The notes below the pieces were generated by a model that saw only the letters and a program-made list of their open reading frames with translations, was not told the DNA's origin and searched no databases. A DNA stretch of 64,000 nt from CBDCCT01 sp965214995. Lineage in GTDB: Bacteria > Deinococcota > Deinococci > Deinococcales > Trueperaceae. Shown piece by piece: positions 35,511-50,358 of the stretch. Within the stretch, counting starts at the first letter, position 1, and each line of letters starts with the position of its first letter. Location of the stretch: positions 496,001-560,000 of the forward strand of contig CBDCCT010000002.1 of NCBI GenBank assembly GCA_965214995.1, written 5' to 3'. A program made the position numbers and the translations under genes.

Positions 35511-38225
35511 TTGTGCCTTTTTGAATGGACTGTTACGGGCCAACTACCTCTTTCTCTTATATCTAAAAAAAATATTCCGGACGATTTATGAACAAATGCA
35601 CGATTTTGGACTGTCATGTGCTCGAAATAATATCGACTTTCCTTCCTGACGGATTTCTTTGCTCGCTTGTGGGCTTTCAACGCTACCATCATCAGTTTAT
35701 TTTCTGAAGCTAGCTTGCGATGACACTTTTAGTGAACCTCGCTTCAATGGCTTATCACTATTCACAAAAGCGTTGGGCAGTCATGTCAACATTTGGCCCT
35801 TGATGGGACTACCGTTAAATCGATTGATAGTATCTCGGATTATCTAAAGAATCTTTCTAATTCAACTATACCAACGTAGTGGATTTGCCGCTATTTTTGA
35901 ATCTGCTTATGGTTTATTCACTCGCTACATACCCCTTGCTTTACTGTTGTTGTCGTTTGCTTTGTGGTTGCATGGAGAGGGCGTAATATGTGGGAATAAT
36001 GTGGCACCAGCTGTTTTCTTTTGTGAGCATAAAAAATGAACGTTGCTGTCAAGAGTAGGATTTGCTTGTGTGAAGTTTTGAGGAAACGGTGTTTTCTCTT
36101 TTATTGGGTGCGGATATAGAATGGGATTATTGCTATTTAGCACTATTTATTGCTATTCAACTTTGGTTTTATTTGTCAGAGGCACGCATGGAAAAAAACA
36201 AAAGAAAGAGGAGGATCGCAGACGGATGCTTTGTACTTTTTTGCCATGTATCAGTGGTCATGGCTGCAACGAAACGAATGATGTGTTGGGATGTAAAATA
36301 TCAGGCTTGATTTTCTGAGTCGAGTGATTAAAGATTAAATGGAAATTGTTCATGGGGAGGAAGAGGAGGATTCTATTCGTGGGACTGGTGAGAATCATGT
36401 ATTTTTTTTTAATTCTTACCTTTTATCACATTCTTATAAAATATGAAAGCCAGAGAGCTTTGTTTATTTTAAATTATATACATGGAGAATGTGAATACGA
36501 TTTGTCCGGGTGGCCTTGCGCTACCCTTGGACCGTTCTTCCATGCAATACTTACCACTTATCTGACGTGCCTTGCTGTATTGTAGTATTGTATTGAAGTG
36601 ACTGGTATACTTTTACCGTTCGACCCTCCCATCCAGAGTTTACGGAGTGCAGGCTGTCTGGCGAAGAGAAGAATTGTTAAGTAGTGTTGTATCTTTCCGC
36701 AAAAGAGCATATAATTTAATATAATCGGAGATGATGAGTGGACGGGTCAGGTAGGGTGAGAGTATTTCTGCAGTGATGTTGGAGCGTGATGATATTATTT
36801 TCATTTTCGTTTTTATTTTCATTTTCGTTTTATTTTTTATTTTTTACTTTTACCTTGTAAATTGAAACGTTGAAGTGTTAAACTGGGATGGACATGTGAT
36901 GGTGATGTTTACCTGATATATGTGTAAGCGAAAGGTCCACTCGAAAACTGAATTCAAAAATCTAATATAAGTATCTTCATATAAAATCTGTTAATATAAA
37001 ATTGAGTATTTGTCACCGATCTTTTGTTGATTTTGAATTACCTTGATATCTAATCTACCATGACCATGACCATGACCTATGTTGGTATAAGTAGTCATTA
37101 GTACCAGCTACCGATTGAGCTCTTTTGGTAGTCATTAACCTACCTACGTGCTACACCATTCTTTTCTACTTTGTTCATTTATTTTTGATTGTTACTTTTC
37201 ATTTTCATTTTCATTTTTATTCATCATTCATCATTCATCATTTATATCAAATATTTTTAAAATTTCAATCTGTTGGTTCTCGACCGCGCCGTCGTTTCGA
37301 AAATACGTGAGCATTCCGTACTGTGGATGATAGATGATGGGAGTAGGAATTTGGTGATTGATAGAGTAACTGTGAGAACAAAGTAACTGTGAAAATAAAG
37401 CAATGTTATAAAGTAAAATAAAAACAAACTAGAAAATATAGCAGATTCATGTACGGAGGAGATGGAGATTGAAATTTTAGTATTGAGGGTCAAGGTGGAT
37501 GGACGGAGATGAATGTGTTGCAAGTGCTGCAAGTAGCGCATCTGCTGCGAGTGCTACAAATGCTGCAAGGAGAATTTCCGTGCGGGTTTTGCTGTTTGCT
37601 GGTTTATGGTTTATGGTTTATGGTTTATGGATTATGATTTATGTGTGATGGTTGATGATTGTAAAAGGCTGTTCCATGCTATCTTCAACGGTGATGCATA
37701 CTCCGTACTTCACAGGGCTGTTTGGTGTTTGGGCGGAAGGGTCAGGGAGTGCAGAGGGCTACCACTCGTACGGCTGCTCCGGCCATGTCCTCGGGAACGA
37801 GAGACTGCGATGAGATGCTCGGATGAGAGTTTGGACCTTTGGTGATTATTCAGGTATTTCATTGCTATTTCAGTGCTATTTATGGATCTGGTGAGGAATT
37901 CAGTGACTACCATTGTCTGTGTGGTCGATATATCAATGCTACCAGTACTGTTAACCGTCAACACCGTTAGGATCATGCATGTTGTCAACGCTGTTAGTAT
38001 GATTAACACCGTCGATATGATTAACACCGTCAATACCATCAACACCGTCAATGCCGCCATGCTTCAAGTAAACCAACGCCATCACCTCCATAAACCCATC
38101 TCCTCATCGATACTTCCCATTCATCAATTCTTCCACCACTCTTCCATCCTCTAAACATCCCACCGTATCACCACACACCAACAACACCAACACCAACAAC
38201 ACCAGCAATCAACACATCCACCCCA
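35511..38225. other. Intergenic with several simple repeats
   Basis: No supported gene in 2.7 kb. It holds TTTTC/ATTTT runs at about 36796-36850 and 37196-37250, and ACCATG copies at 37058-37077. Degenerate TGCTGCAAG-like repeats lie at about 37517-37570, a TTTATGG array at 37601-37643, and AACACCGTC-type repeats at about 37990-38060. A TACTCCGTA lies at 37699-37707. Confidence 0.5.
37601..37643 (+). repeat. 7-bp tandem array, unit GGTTTAT
   Basis: About four perfect GGTTTAT units followed by two degenerate ones. It is not a telomere repeat of the TTAGGG type. Confidence 0.75.
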
Positions 38226-41553
<3,328 letters not shown>

Positions 41554-42338
41554 CCTCTCCTCTGCTCTGATATAATCTGACTACTTCTCTAACTCCCAGA
41601 CTGATGAGGCTACGTAGCCACTAAGCTGAACGCGGTCTTAGTTGCTGCTTAGAGTCGCGTGTTTCTGCAGCCCTGACGAGCCCTGCTGCTCGTGGCTTTT
41701 CTTTTCCTTTCGGGAACTAAAATTGGCGGGAGTTGGGGAGAATCTGGCGTGTGGAAGACGCGAATTGGGTTATATAGGAAACTTCATAAATGTATCGCAG
41801 TTTGTTTCTTCTTTTTCAACAAAATTCAGTAGCTATCAAACCTCATAAGCAAAAGACGCTCATCCGCGTCTTGATGTTTTTGGCCAAGTGTTTTGGCAAG
41901 ATCGTTGACAGTGTCAATGTCGGTCCAGTTCAATGGTAGACAGATCCTTTTAATCTAAAAAGGTGCACTGTCTGTAGTTTCAAGTGTTGATGCGGCGAAT
42001 GTTATGATTACGATATGCATCCTTGTCCAGACCAGTGATGAGCGAACAACACCTCCAGAATTACATCCACGAGTAGACCACAATAGGGATCCGGCGGCTA
42101 TTACGGATGATTTGAAGTATAATTATTCATCTTTCAATAGGTAACAATGACAAAGTAGACAGAAATAGAAAGAATCTTAGTGGGAGAAAGGAATTGAAAG
42201 CGGTGCAGATGTAAAGCTGCAGGATACCTCACTTATTTGAACCATCAACGGGCTACACAGCTGCTTGTACGATCACAGATACAATTGCGACTCTGGGTTA
42301 GCAACAGTAAACAATTGGTTTCGCTTTATCAGTGATTT
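41554..42338. other. Intergenic upstream of the 1084-aa gene
   Basis: No supported gene. It probably contains the promoter of the minus-strand gene; no specific element is recognised. Confidence 0.4.
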
Positions 42339-43013
42339 ACGCCCTCAGATGTCGCAGATTCCGCGAAAGTCAGGCAATTGAGTGGCATTTACCGACAGGG
42401 TGGCAGCTTTCGCGAGCGACATGAGTACACTCAACACAAGCTGTCGCAAAAGTCTGCTAAGGGGGACACTACCACTGAGCCAGATCGCCATCTCTATAGG
42501 TGAGACAAGCATGACAGATCCGGGCGGGTCAATCATCCCAAGTCAGCGGATATACAGAGGGCTATCCTGCAACGCATTGCCAACTTCACCGTGAGCTGAG
42601 CGTTTGCTTCACGTAAGCAATGATACTTGATGTTTGGCTTTATTTTGCGTTCCTGATCCGAAATCAACAAGCAAATAGCATTCGCTACTATCTGACGAGT
42701 CCGCATCTTAGACGGCGTCTGTACACTTGTTATGCTCACTGGGCAACCTCTTGTATGGTTTATGTTTCAAGGGGCGGATCCTGTTTGATTGGGCGTCACA
42801 GACAGAGAAGCAACGGTGGAGGAGCATCCTCGAGTGTATTACACGACCACACGTTTCGCCCTCCGCTGGACAAATATTATAACCAAACTATTAAAAGACT
42901 TGTCCAGCAGTGCAGACGCCCGTTTACCATACCCGTACAGTCACGACTCTGGCTACAGTATGGACGAGGGCAAAGAAGTCCTGGATTCTGTGACATTTCC
43001 GCCCCGAAGCTAA
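42339..43013 (+). pseudogene. Fragmented coding sequence, probable pseudogene of unknown family
   Basis: Three blocks read like real protein. The first, from 42339, begins FTPSDVADSAKVRQLSGIYR and reaches GDTTTEPDRHLYR. After an in-frame TGA it continues to HPKSADIQRAILQRIANFT, which ends exactly at a GTGAGC donor. A later block reads LVMLTGQPLVWFMFQGADPV, a TGA, then VTDREATVEEHPRVYYTTTR and HDSGYSMDEGKEVLDSV, ending with TAA at 43011-43013. Both stops could come from CGA by C-to-T change, but unrecognised introns could also explain them. No start codon was found upstream. Confidence 0.4.
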
Positions 43014-44213
43014 GATACTAGCGGCCAGGCTTTAGCCACAACAGGCTAATTTTGCTGTCAAGTTGGACGGTGATCATGTTTGACATCTGAAGGGAACTAA
43101 TCTGCGAACTGCAACTATCACCATTAATCATCTCTGCTATTTATAACCCGACACCACTCTACCTGCTCCTCACGAGAACTTGTTTACGGTCAGAGATCAA
43201 CATGTTCAGTTTTTCTGGCAGGAGAACAGCAAATCCTTTGCATGAGTTGAAGGTGGCATAAAGTTCGTTATTTGGTGCCGAAAGGATGCCATGAACGATA
43301 AACATAAACACCTCTCACATAATCAACGTTCCTGTCTCTGTTACTTGTTTCCTCAGCAGCTTCGTTGTAACGCTTTTATTTACTGCGTCAATGCTGTCTT
43401 TAAACTCTGAGTATCGACGGCATGGCAGTCAATGCTGGATGAGAGATGCATGTTATCGTGGATGCCAACCAGAAATTTGCTAATGTTCCCGATGATCTAC
43501 TGTCATTTTTTTCGTGAAAGCAATATTTATACCTGGTGATCAAATACGCATAGTTTACTATTGGATGAATATTCTGCAGAGCTGATTCTAATCATGATCT
43601 CTTTTATGTTAAATTCTTAATCAGTTAAACTGTCATCTAGGTGGATTATACTACAAAAAGCTACTTCAAAGCACAAACTACTCTATTCGCCATCATCAGC
43701 AATAATACTCTCTTTATCTTTTACCCGAAAAAATACATCAATCACTCGTCAAAAGTGGGCACCTAATTCCTGAAACTCGGTTGTGATACAACCTTGACAA
43801 GTTTTTGTTTCGTTTCAACATGCAGACTCACCTACTTTCTTTGGACAGGAAAGGCTGCCTTACAGGTACTGTAGACGGCGTCATACCTTACGTTGGAATT
43901 ATCTGTAGCAACTTCCCTGCAGCTAAGCTATCAATGGCAGGTTGGTATGGTCTGGCTTGGTTTCAATCCCGTACATTGGTCTTATGTGGATATCGAAATG
44001 GGCGAATAGATCTCGAATTAAGATTTACTTGGTTATTTCCTGTAATTTCTGTAGGATTGTGATTTGTAACCTTATATTGCATGGTGTCATTGGTTCTCTA
44101 GTTATAAAATGAATTCTTTTCTGTTCTTCAGATGACCCTTCTACATTATTCAAACGTTTCTTCGTTCGTCCTATCTAGACGCTTCGTAAAGTCGCAAGGT
44201 TCTCTCTTCAGTC
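43014..44213. other. Intergenic, no supported gene
   Basis: 1.2 kb before the four-Cys secreted protein. A short frame at 43805-44062 has no supporting features. Confidence 0.45.
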
Positions 44214-45133
44214 ATGCGTCGATTTCTCTGCGTCATATTCCTTTCCTGGCTCTTGGTCTTTTGCATCGCTGAACCCGGACGCAAACAGAGGATACGCGAA
44301 CAGCGTAAGAAGGATGCAGCAGCAGCGAAAGCTGAAGAGAACCGACAGCACATACAAAACATGCAATGGGACTACGTCGATGAGCCATCGCCGCAACGAG
44401 TAGCCATCAATGACTATTGGAAAGATCGCAGCGACGACGCAGCAGATCGGGCAGAGCTTTCTTACAGCATGGCGCAGCTCAACACGCGAACTTTGACCCA
44501 GTCTTATCTTTTCGTAATTTACGAGTACAAGGGTGATATAATTCGTCGCAAGAGCGCATGTCGTGATGCGATGACGAAGAATGGACGCCAAAAAGGTTAT
44601 GTGAGTAAATATTCTAATCGTTGCCGTGTAGCCGTTGATCTTTTCTACTTATTGTCGCTAACATTTTGCGATAATGTGTTATAGTTCAAGTGCATGGACA
44701 TCAGCCACTGGTCAATTTATGGCGATGTGAGCCAGTATAATGACGATGCCCAGTCGATTTTCACCAAAATGATAAAGTCACTCACTTTCGACAACCCCGA
44801 AGACGGGATTTCTCGACAGGCTACAGAAGTAGCTATGCAGGCGAAGTTTAAATTGAATTATTTTCGAAACTTGGACTTGAGATTAAGGTTTGAAGAGTAA
44901 GTAGATCAGCTTGAAGCCTTTGGTGCTTTCCAGCGCAATTATCTCTTTCAGATAACGCTTCGAATATTTACTAATGATGCAATCTACCATTTAGGGGTGA
45001 GACGAAGCCTATAAAGATGCGCTCAGAGGACTGGAGGTGCGTAGTCGACCAGCCTGTCGATACTGTCATGTGTGCGTGGCACCCAGAGGACGAGAGCAAG
45101 AAGCATATCCGACCTTACTATTGGCATCCGTGA
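44214..45133 (+). CDS. Secreted protein with four mature cysteines (245 aa)
   Basis: Exons 44214-44600, 44685-44896 and 44995-45133 (phases 0 and 2). Signal peptide MRRFLCVIFLSWLLVFCIA is followed by a very basic and Ala-rich helix (GRKQRIREQRKKDAAAAKAE) that may be a pro-region. The remainder has four cysteines: KSACRDAM, FKCMDIS, WRCVVDQ and VMCAWHP. The end is aromatic (IRPYYWHP). The intron phases (0 then 2) are the same as in S1 and S2, but the sequences do not visibly align. It has the profile of a fungal effector candidate. No domain is recognised. Confidence 0.75.
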
Positions 45134-45913
45134 ATCCGTGGTGGATGACAGTTGGATGAAGATTGCATTATAGCTGGGTAGCAATGTGTCTTCGCAAAGT
45201 CGGGTCTAGCTATAGATTATAACCTTCAAAAAGGAGAACCGCATGCATGGAATCATAGAAATCATCATTGAATTATCCTAATATTCGTTTTTCGTGTCAG
45301 CTCGTGACCAAGTATCACTGATAGCCCTCGTATTCCGTATGTGAAGTGCTTGAGACTTCGATATTATCAGGGTACGGTGCCCATTGATTTATGCATTCAC
45401 TGTAGCGGATTCCAACAATGACTTTTATCACTTCCAGGAGCTCTATACTTAGATATCATGATTCAGCGTCTATGATTCACTGCGTGACAGCTGGTTTTAA
45501 TATCTCATTCGTTGAAATTGCATGACAACCGATTAAGTCTTTCAATATCACAGCTAGTTACGCTTGTATCTAGAAACTGTCGTGCCTTAATAGGAATAAG
45601 GTTTACCGTTGGCAGATCTACGAGCCAAGCGCGGAGCCTGCAGTATCCGAGAGATCTGGGACTTCGTACTCGGACTACGTCTGTGCAACAGCTCAACTGT
45701 ATCTTTGCATGACCTTTAAACCAACCACTACAGGAACTGTTCTATTGCAATTGCTGTATGGCATAATCTACAACAAGAAGCCGGAGCGTAGTCATAAACG
45801 CAAAGTGCACCTTCGCCATCAAAGACTCTTCGATATAGCTTTAGGTTGGCTTGTCACCCATAAAGTATCGCATAACATTCCACATTCTCGGTTCCTGTCA
45901 TCAAGTTTAAGGA
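45134..45913. other. Intergenic, nothing recognised
   Basis: A spacer of 780 bp upstream of the Dap1 gene; only short shadow frames. Confidence 0.4.
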
Positions 45914-46828
45914 ATGGCGGATGACCAAGGTAAGCTGAAGTCCAATTTCAGGCGGTGATCTGGGATATCTGTCCATGACAACGTCGCACGATCACTATGC
46001 TATGAGACGAAAACAAGAATTGAATCTGAGAAGACAATTACCGCTCCTGCATTGATATTGGATTGCTGACTTATGCGATCCGTACAGATGCATCAAAGTA
46101 TCAGCATGCGATTCCACCGCCGGAGGATGCCGTTGAAGGAGCAGAGGTGTAAGTCATGGACATTTTGTGCTATCGTGGATGGCACGATGAATTATTGCAT
46201 AACCTGTACATCAGCACTGGCAGGATTATTATTATTCCTCTGTTACCTAGCTTCCAAGCTGTATTCTAGTTAAGGAAGAATAATAAGAGGAGCCAAAGCT
46301 AATTGTTTCAATCGTCAACCAAACAGGGCAACCGTTCTCACCCCCGTCAACATGATCCTCCTCGCCCTCTTCGTCATGATAGCATACTACCGCCTCCTGC
46401 CAAGCAAGCCCATCGACTACGCCCGCCCATCGAGACCCATCGTCTACCGCACCTTCACCCCAGCGACACTCCTACCCTACAACGGCACCGGCGGCAAGCC
46501 CGTCTACCTTGCAGTCCGCAGCCGTGTATACGACGTCACCCCGGGAAAGGGTTTCTACGGCCCGGGCGGACCGTATGAAAACTTTGCGGGCAGAGACGCG
46601 AGCAGAGGGCTTGCCTTTGGCAGTTTCGACGAGGATATGCTGACGGAGAATGTCCATGGGCCGCTCGATCCGCTGGATGACCTGGACGAGGAGCAGTGGG
46701 AGTCGTTGAGGGGCTGGGAAGAGCGGTTTATGGGGAAGTACGTCGAGGTGGGTAGGCTTGTGGCGGAGGGTAGCGATGAGGCGGAGAGAGAGAGGGAGAG
46801 GGAGAGGGAAAACGAGAAGGAAAAGTGA
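45914..46828 (+). CDS. DAP1: Dap1-type membrane-associated progesterone receptor / cytochrome b5-like heme protein (192 aa)
   Basis: Exons 45914-45929, 46088-46148 and 46327-46828. The first exon codes only MADDQ plus one base. Dap1 binds heme and supports cytochrome P450 enzymes of sterol synthesis (Erg11, Erg5). One TM follows a short luminal start (MILLALFVMIAYYRLLP). The b5-like domain begins RTFTPATLLPYNGTGGKPVY and contains YLAVRSRVYDVTPGKGFYGP followed by GGPYENFAGRDASRGLAFGS. These are family hallmarks, including the heme-ligand Tyr region. The tail is an unusual Glu/Arg repeat (EREREREREN) coded by GAGAGG-type simple sequence. Intron 2 (178 bp) contains an imperfect hairpin. Confidence 0.88.
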
Positions 46829-47503
46829 CCGCGTGGAGGGAGGTTGGGAGAATGTAATGACGGAGGAGGAGTTACATGGAATGTGTGTCCTTCATGAAAA
46901 CTCAACAGGCACTTAGCTTCGTTGGGTTGATTGCTATTGTCATGACATTTACGTTTGCTACGATTACGGAAAGGGAAATTGATAGTAATTCATGAACATC
47001 AAAAATTTCCACGGTGCAGTTTAATACGGGATTTCTACACGGCCTGATACCTGGAGTATTTGAAGATTTCTGCGAATTCTGAGTAACAACCAGGATATGA
47101 TTCTCTGTCTCTCGTATTGCGATCATTGAATGGAGAATGAGATGTGACACGAAGTTCCGTAAGAAAGGTAAAGTCGTAATCCACGCAAAACCAATACTTT
47201 TCTATAGTAGATAGTATCCTGTGCACCTACTTCAATAATTTATTTCACAAGTTGATAAATCTTAGAAGCAGCTACAACTCGCTGCACGGGAGATAAATTG
47301 GTGTGCTTTTGGAGCATTAATTCTAGCATCGATTGAAATTCCTAAACCGATAACCGGACAACATGCGGTTAAGCTTTTCGTTCTGACAGGTTTCCTTACA
47401 TTCGAGATTAATAATTATACTCTTCCGCTCATTTAACTTCAATCCCTCAATGTGCAACCAGTAGGATCCGCTACATCTTCGTATCTTAAATCAATCGATC
47501 GCA
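46829..47503. other. Intergenic, promoter region of DPM1
   Basis: 675 bp without recognised features. Confidence 0.4.
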
Positions 47504-48430
47504 ATGGCACCCAAACGCGACAAATACTCCGTCATCCTGCCGACCTACAACGAACGAAGCAACCTCCCCATCATCACATGGCTCCTCAACAAAACCTTTA
47601 CCGAGAAGTAAGTTATGCTGGCAGATGATCAAACACGCAAATATGAAGTTATCCAAATGCAAAAGTTCCAAGCCAAGAACTTTATTGTTTATTTAACCTT
47701 CACTGTCTGTTTAACGTTCACACTAACATCCCACCCCAGCAACTTCGACTGGGAACTCATCATCGTCGACGACGCCTCCCCCGACGGCACCCAGGACATC
47801 GCCCGCCAGCTGCAAAAGCTCTACGGCAGCACGCGCATCCAGCTGCGCGCCCGCGCCGGCAAACTCGGTCTCGGGACCGCGTACGTGCACGGCCTGCAGT
47901 TCGTGACGGGCAACTTTGTCGTCATCATGGACGCCGACTTTTCGCACCACCCGAAATTCATCGCCGAGATGGTGCGCGTGCAGAAGATGCGGGACTATGA
48001 CATTGTCACGGGGACGCGGTATGCGAGGGTGGGGACGGAGGGCAGGGGAAGCGATGGTGCTGGTGCTGGTGCAGCAGCAGCAGCAGCAGCAGGAAGAGGA
48101 GGAGGAGTGTATGGATGGGATCTAAAGCGGAAAATGGTCTCGCGCGGTGCAAATCTGTTTGCGGACACGCTGCTGCGGCCCGGGGTGAGCGATCTGACGG
48201 GCAGCTTCCGGCTTTACAAGAAAGAGGTGCTGGAGAAGGTGATTCGGAGCACGGAGAGCAAAGGGTATACGTTTCAGATGGAGATGATGGTCAGGGCCAA
48301 GGCGATGGGCTACCGGGTTGCCGAAGTGCCGATAACGTTTGTCGACCGAGTGTACGGGGAGAGTAAGCTTGGTGGAGATGAGATTTTGGAGTATGCAAAG
48401 GGCGTGTTGGGCTTGTGGATGAAGGTTTGA
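47504..48430 (+). CDS. DPM1: Dolichol-phosphate mannosyltransferase catalytic subunit (264 aa)
   Basis: Exons 47504-47607 and 47740-48430. The enzyme moves mannose from GDP-mannose to dolichyl phosphate at the ER for N-glycans, O-mannosylation and GPI anchors. GT2 motifs are clear: YSVILPTYNERSNLP, IIVDDASPDGT, DADFSHHPKF, VSDLTGSFRLYKKEVLEKV and a C-terminal FVDRVYGESKLGGDEI. There is no C-terminal TM, so it is the soluble class that needs DPM2/DPM3 partners, as in fission yeast and humans. A low-complexity insert of about 24 residues (GAGAGAAAAAAAGRGGG region) sits between GTRYARVG and VYGWDLKRK. Relatives recalled from memory join these directly. Confidence 0.93.
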
Positions 48431-48720
48431 GGATGTCTTTCACTTGTGAAATTGGGAGAAGGAGGTAAGAAATTGGACGATAATCTGAAAGAGCAGGTTC
48501 TTAGCCAAGGGAAAGTGGAATTAACGAAGACAACATCGTGGTATACAATTAGAATATCTCTTTAAAAAAAGGATCTAATCTGGAGTATGATATGGTACAA
48601 TACATGAAAGGCGTATGGACAATTGGGTTGAAATAAGAAATCTATTTTTAAATAACGGCTTTGCTATTACTTTCTCCATCAGTAAGAATCTGAATTGATC
48701 ATCTCGTCAATATCAAGCAG

Positions 48721-49633
48721 TTACTCCACACTTTTCAACTTTTCACGCACGTTCATCAAGGCTTTACCTAGTAGATTTTCTCCCCACTGGTGTCGATTCG
48801 CGGACGCTTCTGCAGCACTAAAACCGATGCCCCATATACGGTCGAACGGCGATGCCTATAGGCCGTTTAGCGCGATTCACCTGTTGAACAACGTTTTGTT
48901 TCAAACAAAAGACCAAAGATTGGGGGCCATGAAAACGCAAACGAACCTCTACAAGCTCAGAATTGCCAGTCTCGAGAAGTTTCTGTTTTAGTTCCGGCGT
49001 CGACTTGAATTTGTGATGGTTGCCTTCTTCTACGACTCTAAACTTGTCTGTACACTGTCAGCTAGCAGAACGTTTGTCGTCGTGATGAATATGACTGTCT
49101 GATTCTTTTAGTCCAACGTTATAGGACAAATCATGGAAGCTAAGAGTGAACAGTTAGACTAACGTTCATCCCACTTCTCCCTATCGAATCCTTTAACCTT
49201 TCGGCCCAGACCCTTGTGTTGCCTTGGATTCTTGGTGGCAAGCATTCGTTTCTTTGTCTCCTACAATGACTTTGCATGTCAATGACAGTGCAGCAAAAGT
49301 ACAGCATAACACTGTGATACCAGTCATGATTATAAACGATCAGTTCAGTGACATGACACCGTTAAATGAATGAACATTATATACTCAAAATACAACATTG
49401 GCTTAACAGTGATGTCGTAGCAAAGATGAGTCAACATTCGACGGAGAAAGAAAACAAACCTCATCGCCAAAGAGAACCGCTTTCTGCACCATCATCCACA
49501 TCTCTGTGGTGCAATAGCATGTTCCCTCGTGCTCAAAGGGACTATCGTACCATTGGCACAGGTACCCATGTTCGTCTGTCTCGCGCCAGAAGTAGACGGG
49601 TGCGGATTTAGCGACAGGATTGTCGGAAGTCAT
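48721..49633 (-). CDS. NADAR (YbiA-like, DUF1768) domain protein (168 aa)
   Basis: Four exons: 49633-49460, 49260-49164, 49047-48947 and 48855-48721. NADAR proteins act on ADP-ribose-type N-glycosidic bonds; bacterial YbiA handles riboflavin intermediates and others remove ADP-ribose from guanine. Hallmarks are VYFWRETDEHGYLCQWYDSP, TTEMWMMVQKA, KWDEHKFRVVEEGNHHKF, ELVEASPFDRIWGIGFSAAE and WGENLLGKALMNVREKL. The protein is a single complete domain. It is convergent with DPM1 (290 bp apart). Biological substrate in fungi is unknown. Confidence 0.9.
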
Positions 49634-50358
49634 TTTCTGATGTTCTTCGGTTCTGCCGGGCTATGAGTACAAGGCTGAGGTCATGGTAGATATTCGTCTT
49701 TCAGTTCCTTTTTTGTTATTACTCATAAAGAATGGGTAGAGTGCAGTTTAGTAAAAAGGAGCTGCTTGGGATCCCGATATATAATTCACATTATTACAAA
49801 GCTTGCCTGAAGCTCTTGCATTCTAAACGTTGCATGATGTAATTGTTTTGTTTTGGCTATTTTGGGTGATATCAAGAACCTTGCCTTCCATCTGGAGGTT
49901 GAAAGTAAGCTTTCATTTAATAATATGTTGATTTGAAATTGTCGCCTGCCTTTGCTAATCTTCAATTAATTTAAACAACGACGAATCAAGTCACAGCTTT
50001 TTGAATGATAGTATAACTTGATTGTAAAGAACGTGAATGTAATATAAACAGCAAGTGAACGCCCATCATATACAGTAGTGGAAGTGACAACAGCCTGCTG
50101 AATGTACCAACAACAAAGTACAATTCCATCAACAGCCCTGCCTTTTCGAGGACCACCTTCAATCACTCTCAACATCATAACTTCCCATTCTATTAACAGT
50201 CCACGCAAATATCAAAACCCCCCTTTACGTGAACATAAAGCATCCGAAGAAATCACAATTCCATTCTGAAGCCCGATAAAAACCTAGTACGTCATCTGCA
50301 GATTGAACGTCCATTTCTTCAGCGTAATCAATCAAGTACAATTTAGATCACTCTGCCT
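49634..50358. other. Intergenic between NADAR and F-BAR genes
   Basis: 725 bp with no supported gene. It contains the NADAR promoter and the 3' end of the F-BAR transcript. Confidence 0.4.

Noticed and set aside
37601..37643. Possible internal telomere repeat
   Set aside because: The unit GGTTTAT differs from the fungal TTAGGG type and the array is very short.
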